Part shown: piece after piece, positions 1 to 18,304 of the stretch
Layout of the letters: every line of letters starts with the position of its first letter
Position numbering within the stretch: position 1 is the stretch's first letter
Source of the DNA: Hemibagrus wyckioides
Lineage: Eukaryota > Chordata > Actinopteri > Siluriformes > Bagridae
Assembly (NCBI RefSeq): GCF_019097595.1
Contig: NC_080716.1
Coordinates: forward strand, 14,966,901-15,030,900
Direction of reading: 5' to 3'
DNA length: 64,000 bases
Program-made: the position numbers and the translations under genes
Notes under the pieces: generated by a model
What the model saw: only the letters and a program-made list of their open reading frames with translations
The model's database searches: none
Told to the model about the DNA's origin: nothing

Positions 1-11
1 TTGTGGCAGGT

Positions 12-7199
<7,188 letters not shown>

Positions 7200-7571
7200 T
7201 GTGCCAAATGGGGTTCTTTTCCTTTCTCAATTCAGCTCTACGGACATTCGGTCCGCCTACAGGCTGAAAGCAGGAACCCGAGTGAAGTTCAGCATCATTC
7301 AGAACGGTGCCATGTCACTTATTTTAAAGTAATTTAGAGGAAGTGAGCAGGATTTCAGAGCTGGAGTAGGCGGGTGCTTTTTCTTCTTCTGGTTGATTTT
7401 CTACAGGTTTGAAAGCCTTCGTATCTCATTACCGCCTCCCTGAGTTTTAAACGGGAACTTGACATATAAAGTGTTTTGGAAATGTAAACAAGTACGATTA
7501 GCCCTGGTCACTGTCCATACTCCATCCGTACCGGAAACACAATTTGTTCTGCGCATGCGCAAAATTGGAGG
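7200..7571 (-). promoter_or_regulatory. MPDU1 promoter region with NRF1-type and ETS-type sites
   Basis: The palindrome TGCGCATGCGCA at 7550-7561 matches the NRF1 consensus, and ACCGGAAACA at about 7530-7539 contains an ETS GGAA core. They lie 330-360 bases upstream of the MPDU1 ATG in a CpG-containing stretch without TATA, as expected of a housekeeping promoter. A Tc1 remnant begins about 10 bases beyond the NRF1 site. Binding is inferred from the motifs only. Confidence 0.6.
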
Positions 7572-8133
7572 AGTGGAGGAACTTGACTGACCTGCACAGG
7601 AGTCCTGAACTCAACCCCATAAAACACCTTTGGGATGAATTAGAGTGGAGACTGTGAGACAGGCCAAAACTGAGACGTCTGCCTTTACATGCACATGAAT
7701 GTAATATGGAGTTGACCCCCCCCCCCCTTTGCAGTTATAACAGCTTCAACTCTCCTGTGAAGGCTTTCCACAAGGTTTAGGAGTGTGTTTATGGGAATTT
7801 TTGACCATTCCACTAGAAGCACATTTGTGAGGTCAGGCACTGATGCTAGACGAGAAGGTCTGGCTTGCAGTCTCTGCTTTAATTCATCCTGAAGGTGTTC
7901 TATCAGGTTGAGGTCAGGACTGGTGTGCAGTCATGTTGGAACAGGAAGCGGTCATCCCCAAACTGTTCCCACAAAGTTGGGAGCAGGAAATTGTCCAAAA
8001 TGTCTTGGTATGCTGAAGCATTAAGAGTTATTTTCACTGGAACTAAGGGGCCAAACCCAACCCCTGAAAAACAAAACCTGAATTATTCAATGATTTGGAG
8101 GGTGTCCCAAAATGTTTGACAATATAGTGTAGA
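7572..8133. mobile_element. Second fold-back, degraded Tc1 derivative (family B)
   Basis: A plus-strand transposase fragment at about 7578-7655 (family B segment GACCTGCACAGGAGTCCTGA) is followed, after a poly-C tract near 7718-7731, by the reverse-oriented C-terminal two thirds of the same transposase. A family B terminus ends at about 8133 (TTGACAATATAGTGTA). The forward piece has an inverse partner near 7880-7920. No left terminal repeat is seen, so the left end is lost. Confidence 0.75.
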
Positions 8134-9016
8134 TTCTATGTTCTGGTTAGATATATGAGTGGTGAGTGTGATGGTATCAAGATAAACTGCATAGTTACTT
8201 ACTAAGGTAAGTGTTGAGGTAGTAAATATGAGGAACATAATGCTTCTTTTCATCGTTTTTGCATGCATCTGCACAAAACTGCATCCATTAGTTGTACCAG
8301 TTTGACCAGCTCGGCCTGTGTTTTGGCTGCTGATAGCTCATCAGACCAAGGTGGATTTATGAGCAAGGAAACTCACTAACTTCAAATTACGCCTTAAACC
8401 TTATTTCTCTGTTTGTCTGTTTTGCTACTATGACTTTGTATCTGCTATCAGCTTGACCATTGCTGTATAGAGTGCACATAAACATTTTCTCCAATCAAGT
8501 ACTATTTTCTTACTATTTTAAATAAACAGTATAGCATGTGTTTGTAAAGGTGTTATTAGTCTTATAAGCTGTGTAAGAAATCTTTTTTCAGCCAAAAATA
8601 CAAATCACTCAATAAGTCTCCTTTGTCACATTTATTTTCAAAACTCTATAAAATGTTTAAGTAAAGTAAAGAAAAAAGAAGAGAAAGGAAAATGAAGGAA
8701 CATTTAATTGCATGTCACCTTTAGATGTAAACATGCATATACACATATACAAATTTGGTCAGCTGAAATGATTTTAGTAATGATATACCAAATCAGGAGT
8801 CAGGCCATCTCATGTAACTAAAATGTTACTCTGACTCAAAATCTTACCACCTTTATATATTGCAACCATATATTTGATCTAAAATAACTACATATACAAG
8901 TGAGTAAACAAAATAACACCATATAGTAATATAAAGGACACATTTGATTAACATACTTAATTAATCTAATTAATTATAATTAGTGATTAACATCCTAGTG
9001 TGACAATTAGTTCAAA
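8134..9016. other. Intergenic, AT-rich, no gene seen
   Basis: No exon with convincing codon pattern. The stretch near 8300-8345 (CCTGTGTTTTGGCTGCTGAT) resembles 12996-13027 and probably marks the left border of the duplicated unit that holds the two SPRY genes. Confidence 0.5.

Positions 9017-9089
<73 letters not shown>
9017..9089. repeat. (ATT)n microsatellite
   Basis: Uninterrupted trinucleotide run of about 24 units, 120 bases downstream of the stop codon of SPRY gene copy 1. It generates a spurious poly-Ile frame. Confidence 0.97.
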
Positions 9090-9090
<1 letters not shown>

Positions 9091-9209
9091 TTGGGTCATT
9101 TCTATCTCCACCTTGCACCCTTGAATGTTATTCACCATTCCAATCACAAATGCACAATGCTTGGACAGTATTCTTGAATCAGTTCTTGCTTTTCATGAAA
9201 TACAGAGAT

Positions 9210-10434
9210 TTATGATGTACAGATTTTTAGCATAGTGTTCCCATCCAGACAAGCAAAAACAGGGAAAAGCACTTCTCTAAAAGTCTGGGAGAAAGTGTAG
9301 ATATGGAACCTGCTTTTACCATTATAGAAGGAAACTTGTCCTTCCTCATAGTCCACATAAACCCCAACCACCTGAAGTGGTACAGAATTCGGTAGCTCAG
9401 TACGGGGATCAGTGCATGCCTGCAGTCTCTCAGGCCTGTTACAAATAGTCCAGTAGCCTGTACCTGGGGCAATGTGGAAGCGGCCTTTTCTTTGAGCAGA
9501 TTTGGCTGCTACCCCTAACCTCCATTTTCCTTCTGCTGGCACCTTCACCTCCCAGTAATGTCTCCCAGTGGAGAATCCGTTGAGCCCTAGGACAAAAGGC
9601 TGCTTGTCAAAAATTTGAGGGTTTTCCCGTTGCTGTTGTTGAGGGGGATTGTGCAGTTCATACACTTTCAGTTTGTCTTTTGACACATACAGCCAGGGGT
9701 GGCATGAACTGGAATCTAGAAGCACATCAACTGGTGCAACACAAAAGAGATTTCATTAACATATTACCAGCTGATTAATGTGGTATATTAATATTTGTTT
9801 TATTGTTTAATGATTACCTGCAGCACTCTGAATCCACTGCCAAACTTCAAGGAAAATAATCTTATTATTCAAACATGCCATGATTGTTGTTTGCAGCAAT
9901 TTTTTTTATAACAATATTATACATTATCTTTCCTACCTGAATTAGGAATATATTTCTGGCTGCCTAAAATGCAAATGTAAAAAAATGTTAAAATATTACC
10001 CATCAGACACACTGGTTACTATTTAAAAATGAATAAGAACCCTTACTTGTCTTCCATGTTCTCTGCTTAGCAGGCAGCCACATTTTTGAAACATCCTCCT
10101 GACGGAAAAATAAAAAATAAATAATAATAATAAAAAAAGTGTCATTCTTCCAATGTCACAATCACTCTTGATGATCCTTTTTTAAGTATGGAATGAAACA
10201 TATTAGTAATCTAGTAATATACCGCTGTGACTACTGCTAGATATGCCTTTAAATGATGTGTCTCACCTCAGTGTCATGTGAGAGAAGAGACCACACCACA
10301 AACTCCAGAAAGGGAAGAACCTCATCTAGCTTTCTGTGCTTTTCTCTGTGGTTTGTAAGAATATGCTTTAGATCTCCATCTGTCAGACACAAGTTCTGTG
10401 CGTGAGCGCACGTACACACACACACACGCACACA

Positions 10435-10475
<41 letters not shown>

Positions 10476-11917
10476 ATTCAGTTACTTCAAGTCTCCTTGA
10501 GGCCTTATGTTTTCTAGTTAGATTTCCTTTCTAACCTCTGTGACAGTCTGTAACTCTTGTGCCCACTTCATGATCCTCTCACTGTCTTTTGAGATATCAC
10601 ACACATCTTTATCCTTCATTTCTGTAACCTCTGCTTTCACAGATGCTTTCTTTGTCACTCCTCTTGACATGTTGAGTCTGTCCAGTTCTTTGGCCCATGA
10701 CAGAATGAGACTCTTGCTGCTCTCTACATCGACTGGCACAGAGTCTTCTCCTGCACCTTTCTTCTGTCTTTCCAGTGTGCTTTTATTTCTGCCCTGCAGG
10801 TCAAAAAGTGGACACACTATTGCAGTCCCCTGCACTTAAGCATTCACAGTCAAACCATATTAATTATATCTGCATATGCTAATAATTAATAAATACCATT
10901 GTACCTTATTGATATCCTCTAGCTCCTTGGCCATGTCTGTGAGCAATTGAAAACATTCCCCCAGACTTTGAATTTGCACCTGGTCAGGCTAAAGCAGATA
11001 GAAAGAGTTTCTGTTAAAAGGGGTTATTTATAACAGAGTATTACTATAACAGAGAACACAAAGAGAAACAGGATGCTTCCCCTGAGGGTTCAATGGCTTG
11101 TTCCACTGGGGAAACCCTTCTGTGTGTTCTGTGTAGAGCCACACAACAGATTTTTACATTTATCATAGATAGTCCATAACATGATAATAACCAGGGAACA
11201 ACAGTTACTAAAGATCCATTAATGAATACATTTTCATTTTTACATGATTTCAAAACATCAGTAATTAACAAAGGAAATATTTGTTTTAAAGGATTTGTTT
11301 ATAAAGGTTACTTTGAATAAATAACCTAGGGTGTTTCCTTGTTGTGATTTATGGGAAATGAAACACATGACACACAGGAAGAATCCAGGCATAGTTTAAG
11401 CTATTAACCTATGTCACAATACACCAACCTAGCAAATGTGTGCCATAGCAAATTAAATACAAGTTTATAAAGACCAAGCACTAATGTATGTATGTTCAGA
11501 GATACAACTGAAAACAAGTTCAGAAACTAAAATTACCTTATTATTACTGAGAGTCGGCTTATTCCAAGGCACGGAATGGGCAGCTGTTGCCTTCTCTGGG
11601 AATTCCTTTGTAACTTTTGATGGCATGCTTTGCCAGTTGATGGGAAACATTGTCTAAGGGGAAAGAAGAAGTTTTAACTTTATTTACTTACTTCATGTAT
11701 GAAATAATAGTAAAAAATAATAATGGAATACGTAGACTATGCAAAGATCAAATTTCATACAACAGAAATCTATTTTATACAGTAGAGTCTGGATAGACAT
11801 CACACAAGATAATAGACTTTAATGTAGGTAGATTTTCTGCTGTAACAGATTAATTTCAAATCTTACCTGAGAGACTGATGGTGACATTTCACCCATAGAG
11901 TCTTTCCTTCTTTTGCT
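9210..11917 (-). CDS. B30.2/SPRY-domain protein, tandem copy 1
   Basis: Exons in transcript order: 11917-11867, 11653-11537, 10988-10905, 10793-10536, 10395-10267, 10098-10047, 9963-9937, 9844-9818, 9730-9210, with stop at 9212-9210. All have GT/AG borders and consistent phases. The last four exons encode a PRY-SPRY (B30.2) module: VWQWIQSAAVDVLLDSS, then HPWLYVSKDKL, FSTGRHYWEVKV and GVYVDYEEGQVSFYN. Such domains bind protein or RNA partners, often in fish innate immunity. The N-terminal half is unrecognised; it has two similar helical segments, ILSWAKEL and IMKWAQEL, in the 258-base exon. No RING, B-box or NACHT is visible. The start is uncertain: the first Met in the listed exons is at 11896, and a further upstream exon near 12008-12060 is possible. 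The host function is unknown. Confidence 0.75.
10413..10472. repeat. (CA)n microsatellite in SPRY copy 1
   Basis: Slightly interrupted CA run between the 258-base and 129-base exons. Copy 2 has a shorter CAGA/CA run in the same intron near 15496-15534. Confidence 0.95.
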
Positions 11918-12099
11918 CTATGAAAAAGAATGAAGAAATGAAATCAATTTCCAGGATTGAGTTCAAATAATAGCAAATAATAAAGAAAATCGTGTTTATA
12001 TCATGTTTTGTTGAATAGAATTTAACATACCATTGGTTCCTTTGTTGACGATGAAAAGAAAATGTTTCCTGAAGCAGTGAAGTACGTGCCAGTCAATGC

Positions 12100-13880
12100 A
12101 ATATAAAATTTTATGGGACAGTTTAAATGGGTGCAAAGATTAAATGCAGAGTGTTATAAAGCAGAGGCGATCTTGTGTTTGTTAAGATTTTGTCCATGGG
12201 AGTATTAAAAAGTTGTTATTTCACAAAGGTTACTGAATATCTCCAGACATGCATTATGTTTAGACTAAATAATCCTTACTTTAGCTTTTAATCATTCAGT
12301 TCATGGAGGATCTAAATGTGTAGACTTTTAGCCATTCAGTGTGTGTGTGTGTGGGGGGGGATTTCACATATACATAGAATATGTATAAGTGCTTAAGGTA
12401 TTATATACTACATAAGCAAAATATATAAGCTATAAGTAAAATCAAATATATGTTGTCTATCGTTAGCTTATTAAACTTCCTTTTGAACATGAAAATAATC
12501 ACTATACAGCAGATGCTTTAGCTCATCATCTAAAACATGAACACTCTGTCATTTTTATTTGTATAGGCCTAATACTTAAGCACATATTTTGACCTTCACA
12601 ATTTGTCAACACTTGGTCTAATTGTATACTCAAAGTAGTACATGTTGAATTGTCTACACTATATAGCCAAAAAATGTGGACACATTTGTGGACCATCTTA
12701 CCCATATGTGCTTTTTGAACGTCCAATTCATTGAAGCCCTGCTGTCTACATGCCTATTTGTAAAAAAAAAAAAAAAATGCATTACGAGCCTAAGGCCAAA
12801 CTGAAGGCCATCTTTTCCAGCTGGTAAGTTCTGCTAGAAAGGTTTGTGAACTAGTAGTAATAATGCTATGTCATACGTTTCAAGAACAGTAAGTCGATTT
12901 GAAATTTACTTTACTGATTGATTTAGACAAGTAATAAAGAAGTTGGGAAAAAAACCTACCAGCAGTCCAAGATACCAAGATAGCCTTGCAGACTGGCCAG
13001 CTCTGCCTGTGTTTCAGCAGCTGGTAGCTAATGACAAAGGGTTTCGAGTCCTCCCTATTTTATATTTTTCCAAGTCAACCAATAGCTTGACAATTTCAAT
13101 ATAACGTGCAGACACTTGTGTCAGAACAGAAAATGCTGAGAAGGAAGCAACTTCAAATTAACTTGCCTTTATTACACAAAAAGGAAAAAAATATCCAAAC
13201 ACTAGGAAGACTCAAAAACAATAAAGAGGGAGAGGTCAAGCAATCAGCAAACAGTGTAACCAAGATCAGTCAGAGTCAAAAACCATGAACAAAGTCATGA
13301 ATGATCAAACAGTAACAAAAGGCTTGGTATGGACATAACTCTAGGGAAACTGAACACATACTTCAGTGTGGCTTAAATTAAAGTGGATTATAAAGGTACC
13401 AATGAGAGAATAGGTAACATGGTGTGTGTTGTGGGAAGTGGAGTCCAGTACAGTCATGTTTGTAGGCCATGGTATGTTATTGAAAATGGAGTCCTTGTGC
13501 AATACTTGACCTGCCAACTTTTAACTTGTTTTTATGTATTTAATTCATTTAACACCTTTTCCACTTTACATTTTATGAAATAGTATAATGACATGCTTAT
13601 ATTATGCTTGGGACAAAATATAAAAAAGTGAATAATCCAAAACAAAAGTATGTTATTATATCTCGTCCTACAAAAATGCTTCAACAAGTTGATGTTGGAA
13701 AGGAAAAGAAAAAAAAAGAAAAGGAAATCAATGAAGTAAAGAAAAAAACATGTGAGGCATATGTGTGTGTCTGATCAAAGGTCCTCTTAACCGTTTTTAC
13801 TCATTCTCACTTCACATTCCCGCACTGCACTTCAAACTTCTCACTTATTTATTGTGACCTTAAGTTTTCTTCAGTTTCCT
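12100..13880. other. Region between SPRY copies; Tc1 scrap, no gene seen
   Basis: Contains a poly-G interruption near 12352, a decayed Tc1 end at 12655-12733 (CACTATATAGCCAAAAAATG), and a segment at 12996-13027 that resembles 8303-8340 and probably marks the boundary of the tandem duplication. No exon could be supported. Confidence 0.5.
12655..12733. mobile_element. Tc1-like element end fragment (family D)
   Basis: CACTATATAGCCAAAAAATG followed by TGTGGACACATTTG and CCATATGTGCTTTTTGAAC resembles the 5' end of a common fish Tc1 family. The opposite end of the same family appears at about 35180-35312. Confidence 0.6.
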
Positions 13881-13884
13881 TCCA

Positions 13885-14045
13885 CCTTCTAAAAAACATG
13901 AGTAGGTGGACTGGCTATGATAAAGTGTCTCTGTTTGTGAATAATGTTGGACTGGTATCCCATTCAGGATATATTCCTGCCTGTTTTCTGGATAGGCTCT
14001 GGATCAACTTTGACCCTGATCAAGACAAAGCACTTATTCAGACTT
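13885..14045 (+). repeat. Dispersed fish SINE-like repeat fragment
   Basis: Contains AAAACATGAGTAGGTGGACTG, then TGGTATCCCATTCAGG and GGATAGGCTCTGGATC, then GACCCTGATCAAGACAAAGC. This block order is typical of a widespread teleost repeat. A second copy of the family is at 56727-56876 and a short inverse piece at about 35480-35530. Confidence 0.65.
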
Positions 14046-14336
14046 GTGCAAAAATCTTTACAACACAGCCTGTACAACTGGTTTGCACCATACTTTGTCT
14101 GAGTAATACAGAGTCATAGACCAGACAAGATAATCAGAGTCTGATAGTTGTGTCAACTTTTCGCCACTCACTAGACACTGCATTAAATTAAAGCATCTGT
14201 ATATATAAACTTCTATATCTACATCGTTCACCCACAAAACTGTAAATATTCTATAGGTATAATGTGTAGAGAAATAGAACAAAGAAAATAATGGAATGTG
14301 TATTAAATAAGTTATTCTTTCATTAAATACAGAGAT

Positions 14337-16856
14337 TTATGATGTACAGATTTTTAATACACTTTTCCCATCCAGACAAGCAAAAACAGGGAAAAGCACT
14401 TCTCTAAAAGTCTGGGAGAAAGTGTAGATATGGAACCTGCTTTTACCATTATAGAAGGAAACTTGTCCTTCCTCATAGTCCACATAAACCCCAACCACCT
14501 GAAGTGGTACAGAATTCGGTAGCTCAGTACGGGGATCAGTGCATGCCTGCAGTCTCTCAGGCCTGTTACAAATAGTCCAGTAGCCTGTACCTGGGGCAAT
14601 GTGGAAGCGGCCTTTTCTTTGAGCAGAGGCGGCTGCTACCCCTAACCTCCATTTTCCTTCTGCTGGCACCTTCACCTCCCAGTAATGTCTCCCAGTGGAG
14701 AATCCGTTGAGCCCTAGGACAAAAGGCTGCTTGTCAAAAATTTGAGGGTTTTCCCGTTGCTGTTGTCGAGGGGGATTGTGCAGTTCATACACTTTCAGTT
14801 TGTCTTCTGACACATACAGCCAGGGGTGGCATGAACTGGAATCTAGAAGCACATCAACTGGTGCAACACAAAGGGTTTAATTAATATATTATCAGCTGAT
14901 TAATGTGGTATATTAATATTTGGTTGTTTGATTGTTTGGTAAAGATTACCTGAAGCACTCTGAATCCACTGCCAAACTTCATGGAAAAAATTGCATTATT
15001 TTTTTTAAATGTTATGATCTACTGTATGTGTGTATCAATCTGTGAAATGATCCTGATATTTCAAAGCATTCTTTCCTACCTGAATAAGGGATATATTTCT
15101 GTCTTCCTGAAATACAAAACGTGAAAGAAAATCCTGTCAGTAGAAGGTCCATCAGAATTATCACTGAGAAAGAATGAAAACTCTTACTTGTCTTCCATTC
15201 TCTCTGCTTCACTGGCAACCATATTTTTGAAACATCCTGGAAGAAAAATCAGATTAAATTCTTAATATACAATATATGTTAAAATATATTGGAATTGAAT
15301 TATTTATTATGAAAAAAGTTTGTACTTCCATGTTCATGCATCATGCATCATCTCACCTCAGAGTCATGTGAGAGAAGAGTCCACACCACAAATTCCAGGA
15401 AATGAAGGACTTCATCTAGTTTTCTATGTGTTACACTGTGATTAGTAAGAATCTGCCTTAAGTCTCCATCTGTCAGACTTAAATTCTGTGTTTCAGACAG
15501 ACAGACAGACAGACAGACACACACACACACACACTATTCAGTCATATCAGTTCACCTTCAGGCCTTATGTTTTCTAGTTAGATTTCCTTTCTAACCTCTG
15601 TGACAGTCTGTAACTCTTGTGCCCACTTCATGATCCTCTCACTGTCTTTTGAGATATCACACACATCTTTATCCTTCATTTCTGTAACCTCTGCTTTCAC
15701 AGATGCTTTCTTTGTCAATCCTCTTGACATGTTGAGTCTGTCCAGTTCTTTGGCCCATGACAGAATGAGACTCTTGCTGCTCTCTACATCGACTGGCACA
15801 GAGTCTTCTCCTGCACCTTTCTTGTGTCTTTCCAGTGTGCTTTTATTTCTGCCCTGCATGTCAAAAAGTAAAAGTATTTCATAGGAATTCCCTATCTATT
15901 GCAAATCCTTATGCATGGAATTTTAACTGTTTTCTAAATAAACTTGCATTATTCTGTATACCCTAATTAAATGCCATGTACCTTGTTGATATCTTCTACC
16001 TCCTTGGCCATGTCTGTGAGAAACTGGAAACATTCTCCCAGGCTTTGAATTCGCGTCAGGTCAGGCTACAACAGATACAATGACTTCTATTTGAAAAGAG
16101 TTATCGAAATGGCACAGAGCACACAGAGAAAGAGGATGGTTCAGGCTAAGTTAATTAAGGCTAATTCAGATATAATTAGACAAAACACAGCATTTCTATA
16201 TTAATTGTATATGATTAGTTAAATCTAGAAAAGGGTTCATCTCAACCCCCTGAGGGTTCTGTGGTTTGTCTCTTTGGAGAACAATTCTTCAATTCTCTGT
16301 AGAGCTGTGCAACAGATTTTTCCCCACTTATCATAAATGGTCCATAACATCCTAACCAGAATAAAGCAGTTCCTGAAGTTGCATTAATGAATGAATTCAA
16401 GTAAAATCAGTTTAGACAGCTATACATTTGCAATTATCAACAAAACACAAGAGAAAATATTTTTATAAGAGTGTTCATATATAAAGGTTAATAAATAACC
16501 CAGTGCTGTTTCTTATTATGTGTTTTTTTTTTGTTTTACTGGAATTGAGAGAAGCCTTAGCTCACAAAGGGTCTGTCCAGTCATGCTTTAAGCCATTAAA
16601 CAATATCATGATAAATAATCCTAGCCAACACTTAATCACAAACTAAACTTCACAATCACAAACTAAACTTAAGAAACACCAAACACTCAGATATGTTCAC
16701 AGATGCAGCTGAAACAAGTTCAGAAACTAAAATCACCTTTTTATTACTGAGATTTGGCTTACTCCATGGTGTAGAACATGCAACCCAACGTGCAATATCT
16801 GGAAATCCCTGTGTAGGTTTTGATGGTAGACTTTGGTTATTGATGGGCAACATTGT
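14337..16856 (-). CDS. B30.2/SPRY-domain protein, tandem copy 2
   Basis: Exons in transcript order: 16856-16737, 16065-15982, 15853-15596, 15485-15357, 15236-15188, 15106-15080, 14976-14950, 14857-14337. The first Met in these exons is at 16853. Exon order, lengths and phases match copy 1, except that the exon at 16856-16737 is one codon longer and the one at 15236-15188 is one codon shorter. The SPRY exon and the 258-base exon are nearly identical to copy 1, while other exons differ strongly. The upstream exon corresponding to 11917-11867 has lost the copy 1 acceptor AG (reads TATGG near 17056-17060), so the N-terminus may differ. Both copies keep open frames, so both may be expressed. Confidence 0.75.
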
Positions 16857-17099
16857 CTGAAGGGAAAAAATAAGTTGTAGTTGCAGCTTTAATTTATCTC
16901 TCTGTCTTAATAGCAAAAATAACAATAATTAAAATTATAAATAAATAAATAAATTCTCATAGAGTAAAGTAACAATTTGTTGAAAGATATTCTTGGTAAG
17001 CCCTACCTGTGAGGCTGGTGATGATTGTTCAATCGTAGAGTACGTCTTTTATGTTCCATAGAAAGAAGAAAAAAACCTTTTCCAAGTTTGACACCAAAA

Positions 17100-18140
17100 A
17101 GGCAATATAATGAATCATTATATATATTTTGATTGATTAGAATTGAACAAGATTTGCTTCCTTCTGTCGATGAAGAAAGTAAATGTTCCCTGTAGCAGCA
17201 AAATTAAACAGGTATGTGCCAGGAACTGTAAAGGAAATAAAAACACATTTTATGATTTTATGGGAACACTGACATTAGTCTCAAAGGTCTCAAAAAGGAA
17301 TTGTACACATGATTAAAACAGCTGCTTTAAAGTTCTAACTGGGTTTGTGTTTGTTTTTGGATTATGTCCAAAAGAGTAATATTAAGCTAAATGATGTATC
17401 CATATCATTTTACAAAATGTAACTGATACATGTTCTTTAAAAACAATTCCTTTAGGTCTAAAAGATGCAGGTAGCATCATGCATTGCATGTACCAGCAGG
17501 CAACACATCAAACCAGTTTGAGTTTAAAACCAGTTCCATTCCAAGATTTAAGTCCACACTGGACACATTACAGGTGATTTATTGAAGCATCAGTTTCACC
17601 GTGTTTTTAATATTCACTCCAATCTGTTTTCACTTGTGCATATGGAATGAAAACAAACAAACAAACAAGAAAACTATTTTTAAAAACTACAAAAGTATTG
17701 CAAAAAACTGTATGAGCATGTGTTTGACTAAATATGTTTCATGCACTTTTCTCAAACTCCCCTAAAACAAAACATCCCCTTGAGAAACAGTGTAGTGATG
17801 ACGCCTTGCTTCATTGCCGCAGAACTGGATTCTTTGTGTTGCTCGATGCTTCTCTTGGGGTCTATAAGAGATTCAAGTTGTATTTACAAATGTTTTTTTC
17901 ATGAATAGAATGTATATAAGAAATAGGTTTCTTCTTCAGCTAGACATTTGACTGTTTTCTGTTTGTTTGTTTGTTTGTTTTGCTAGGGAATGGTAGAAAT
18001 CACTAATGTTGACCTCATTTTAGAAAAGGTTTTTGAGAAAAAGTCAGGGAGCAAAAATGTCAATCGATTGTCTGTGTTTTCAAATATTAGTCTCAGATCA
18101 CGTTAAGTGTCCGCCATTCTAAACTGACAACAAAACAATC
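17100..18140. other. Intergenic between SPRY copy 2 and MBLAC1
   Basis: The first 150 bases resemble the possible 5' exon zone of SPRY copy 1. The rest is AT-rich, with short AAAC and TTTG tetranucleotide runs near 17652 and 17960. No gene seen. Confidence 0.5.
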
Positions 18141-18147
18141 ATGACAG

Positions 18148-18268
18148 AAGATGGCGCCGTTTGTCTGCAGGTCAATAACGCAGCGTGAAGGCTATTTTGT
18201 CCCCGGCATGTTTCCGTAGTAGTAATAACAGAAAGGGCTGCTAGTTGGTCTGTATCCATTACCACGTG
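18148..18268 (+). promoter_or_regulatory. MBLAC1 proximal promoter motifs: YY1-like site and CACGTG E-box
   Basis: AAGATGGCGCCG at 18148-18159 resembles the YY1 element (AAGATGGCGGC), and CACGTG at 18263-18268 is a palindromic E-box of the USF/MITF/TFE type. They lie 155 and 40 bases upstream of the MBLAC1 ATG. Function is inferred from motif and position only. Confidence 0.45.
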
Positions 18269-18304
18269 AATTATTTACACTAGACACAATAAGTTGAAAC
18301 GGGG

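Noticed and set aside
9000..9215. Open frame with poly-Ile
   Set aside because: Produced entirely by the (ATT)n microsatellite.
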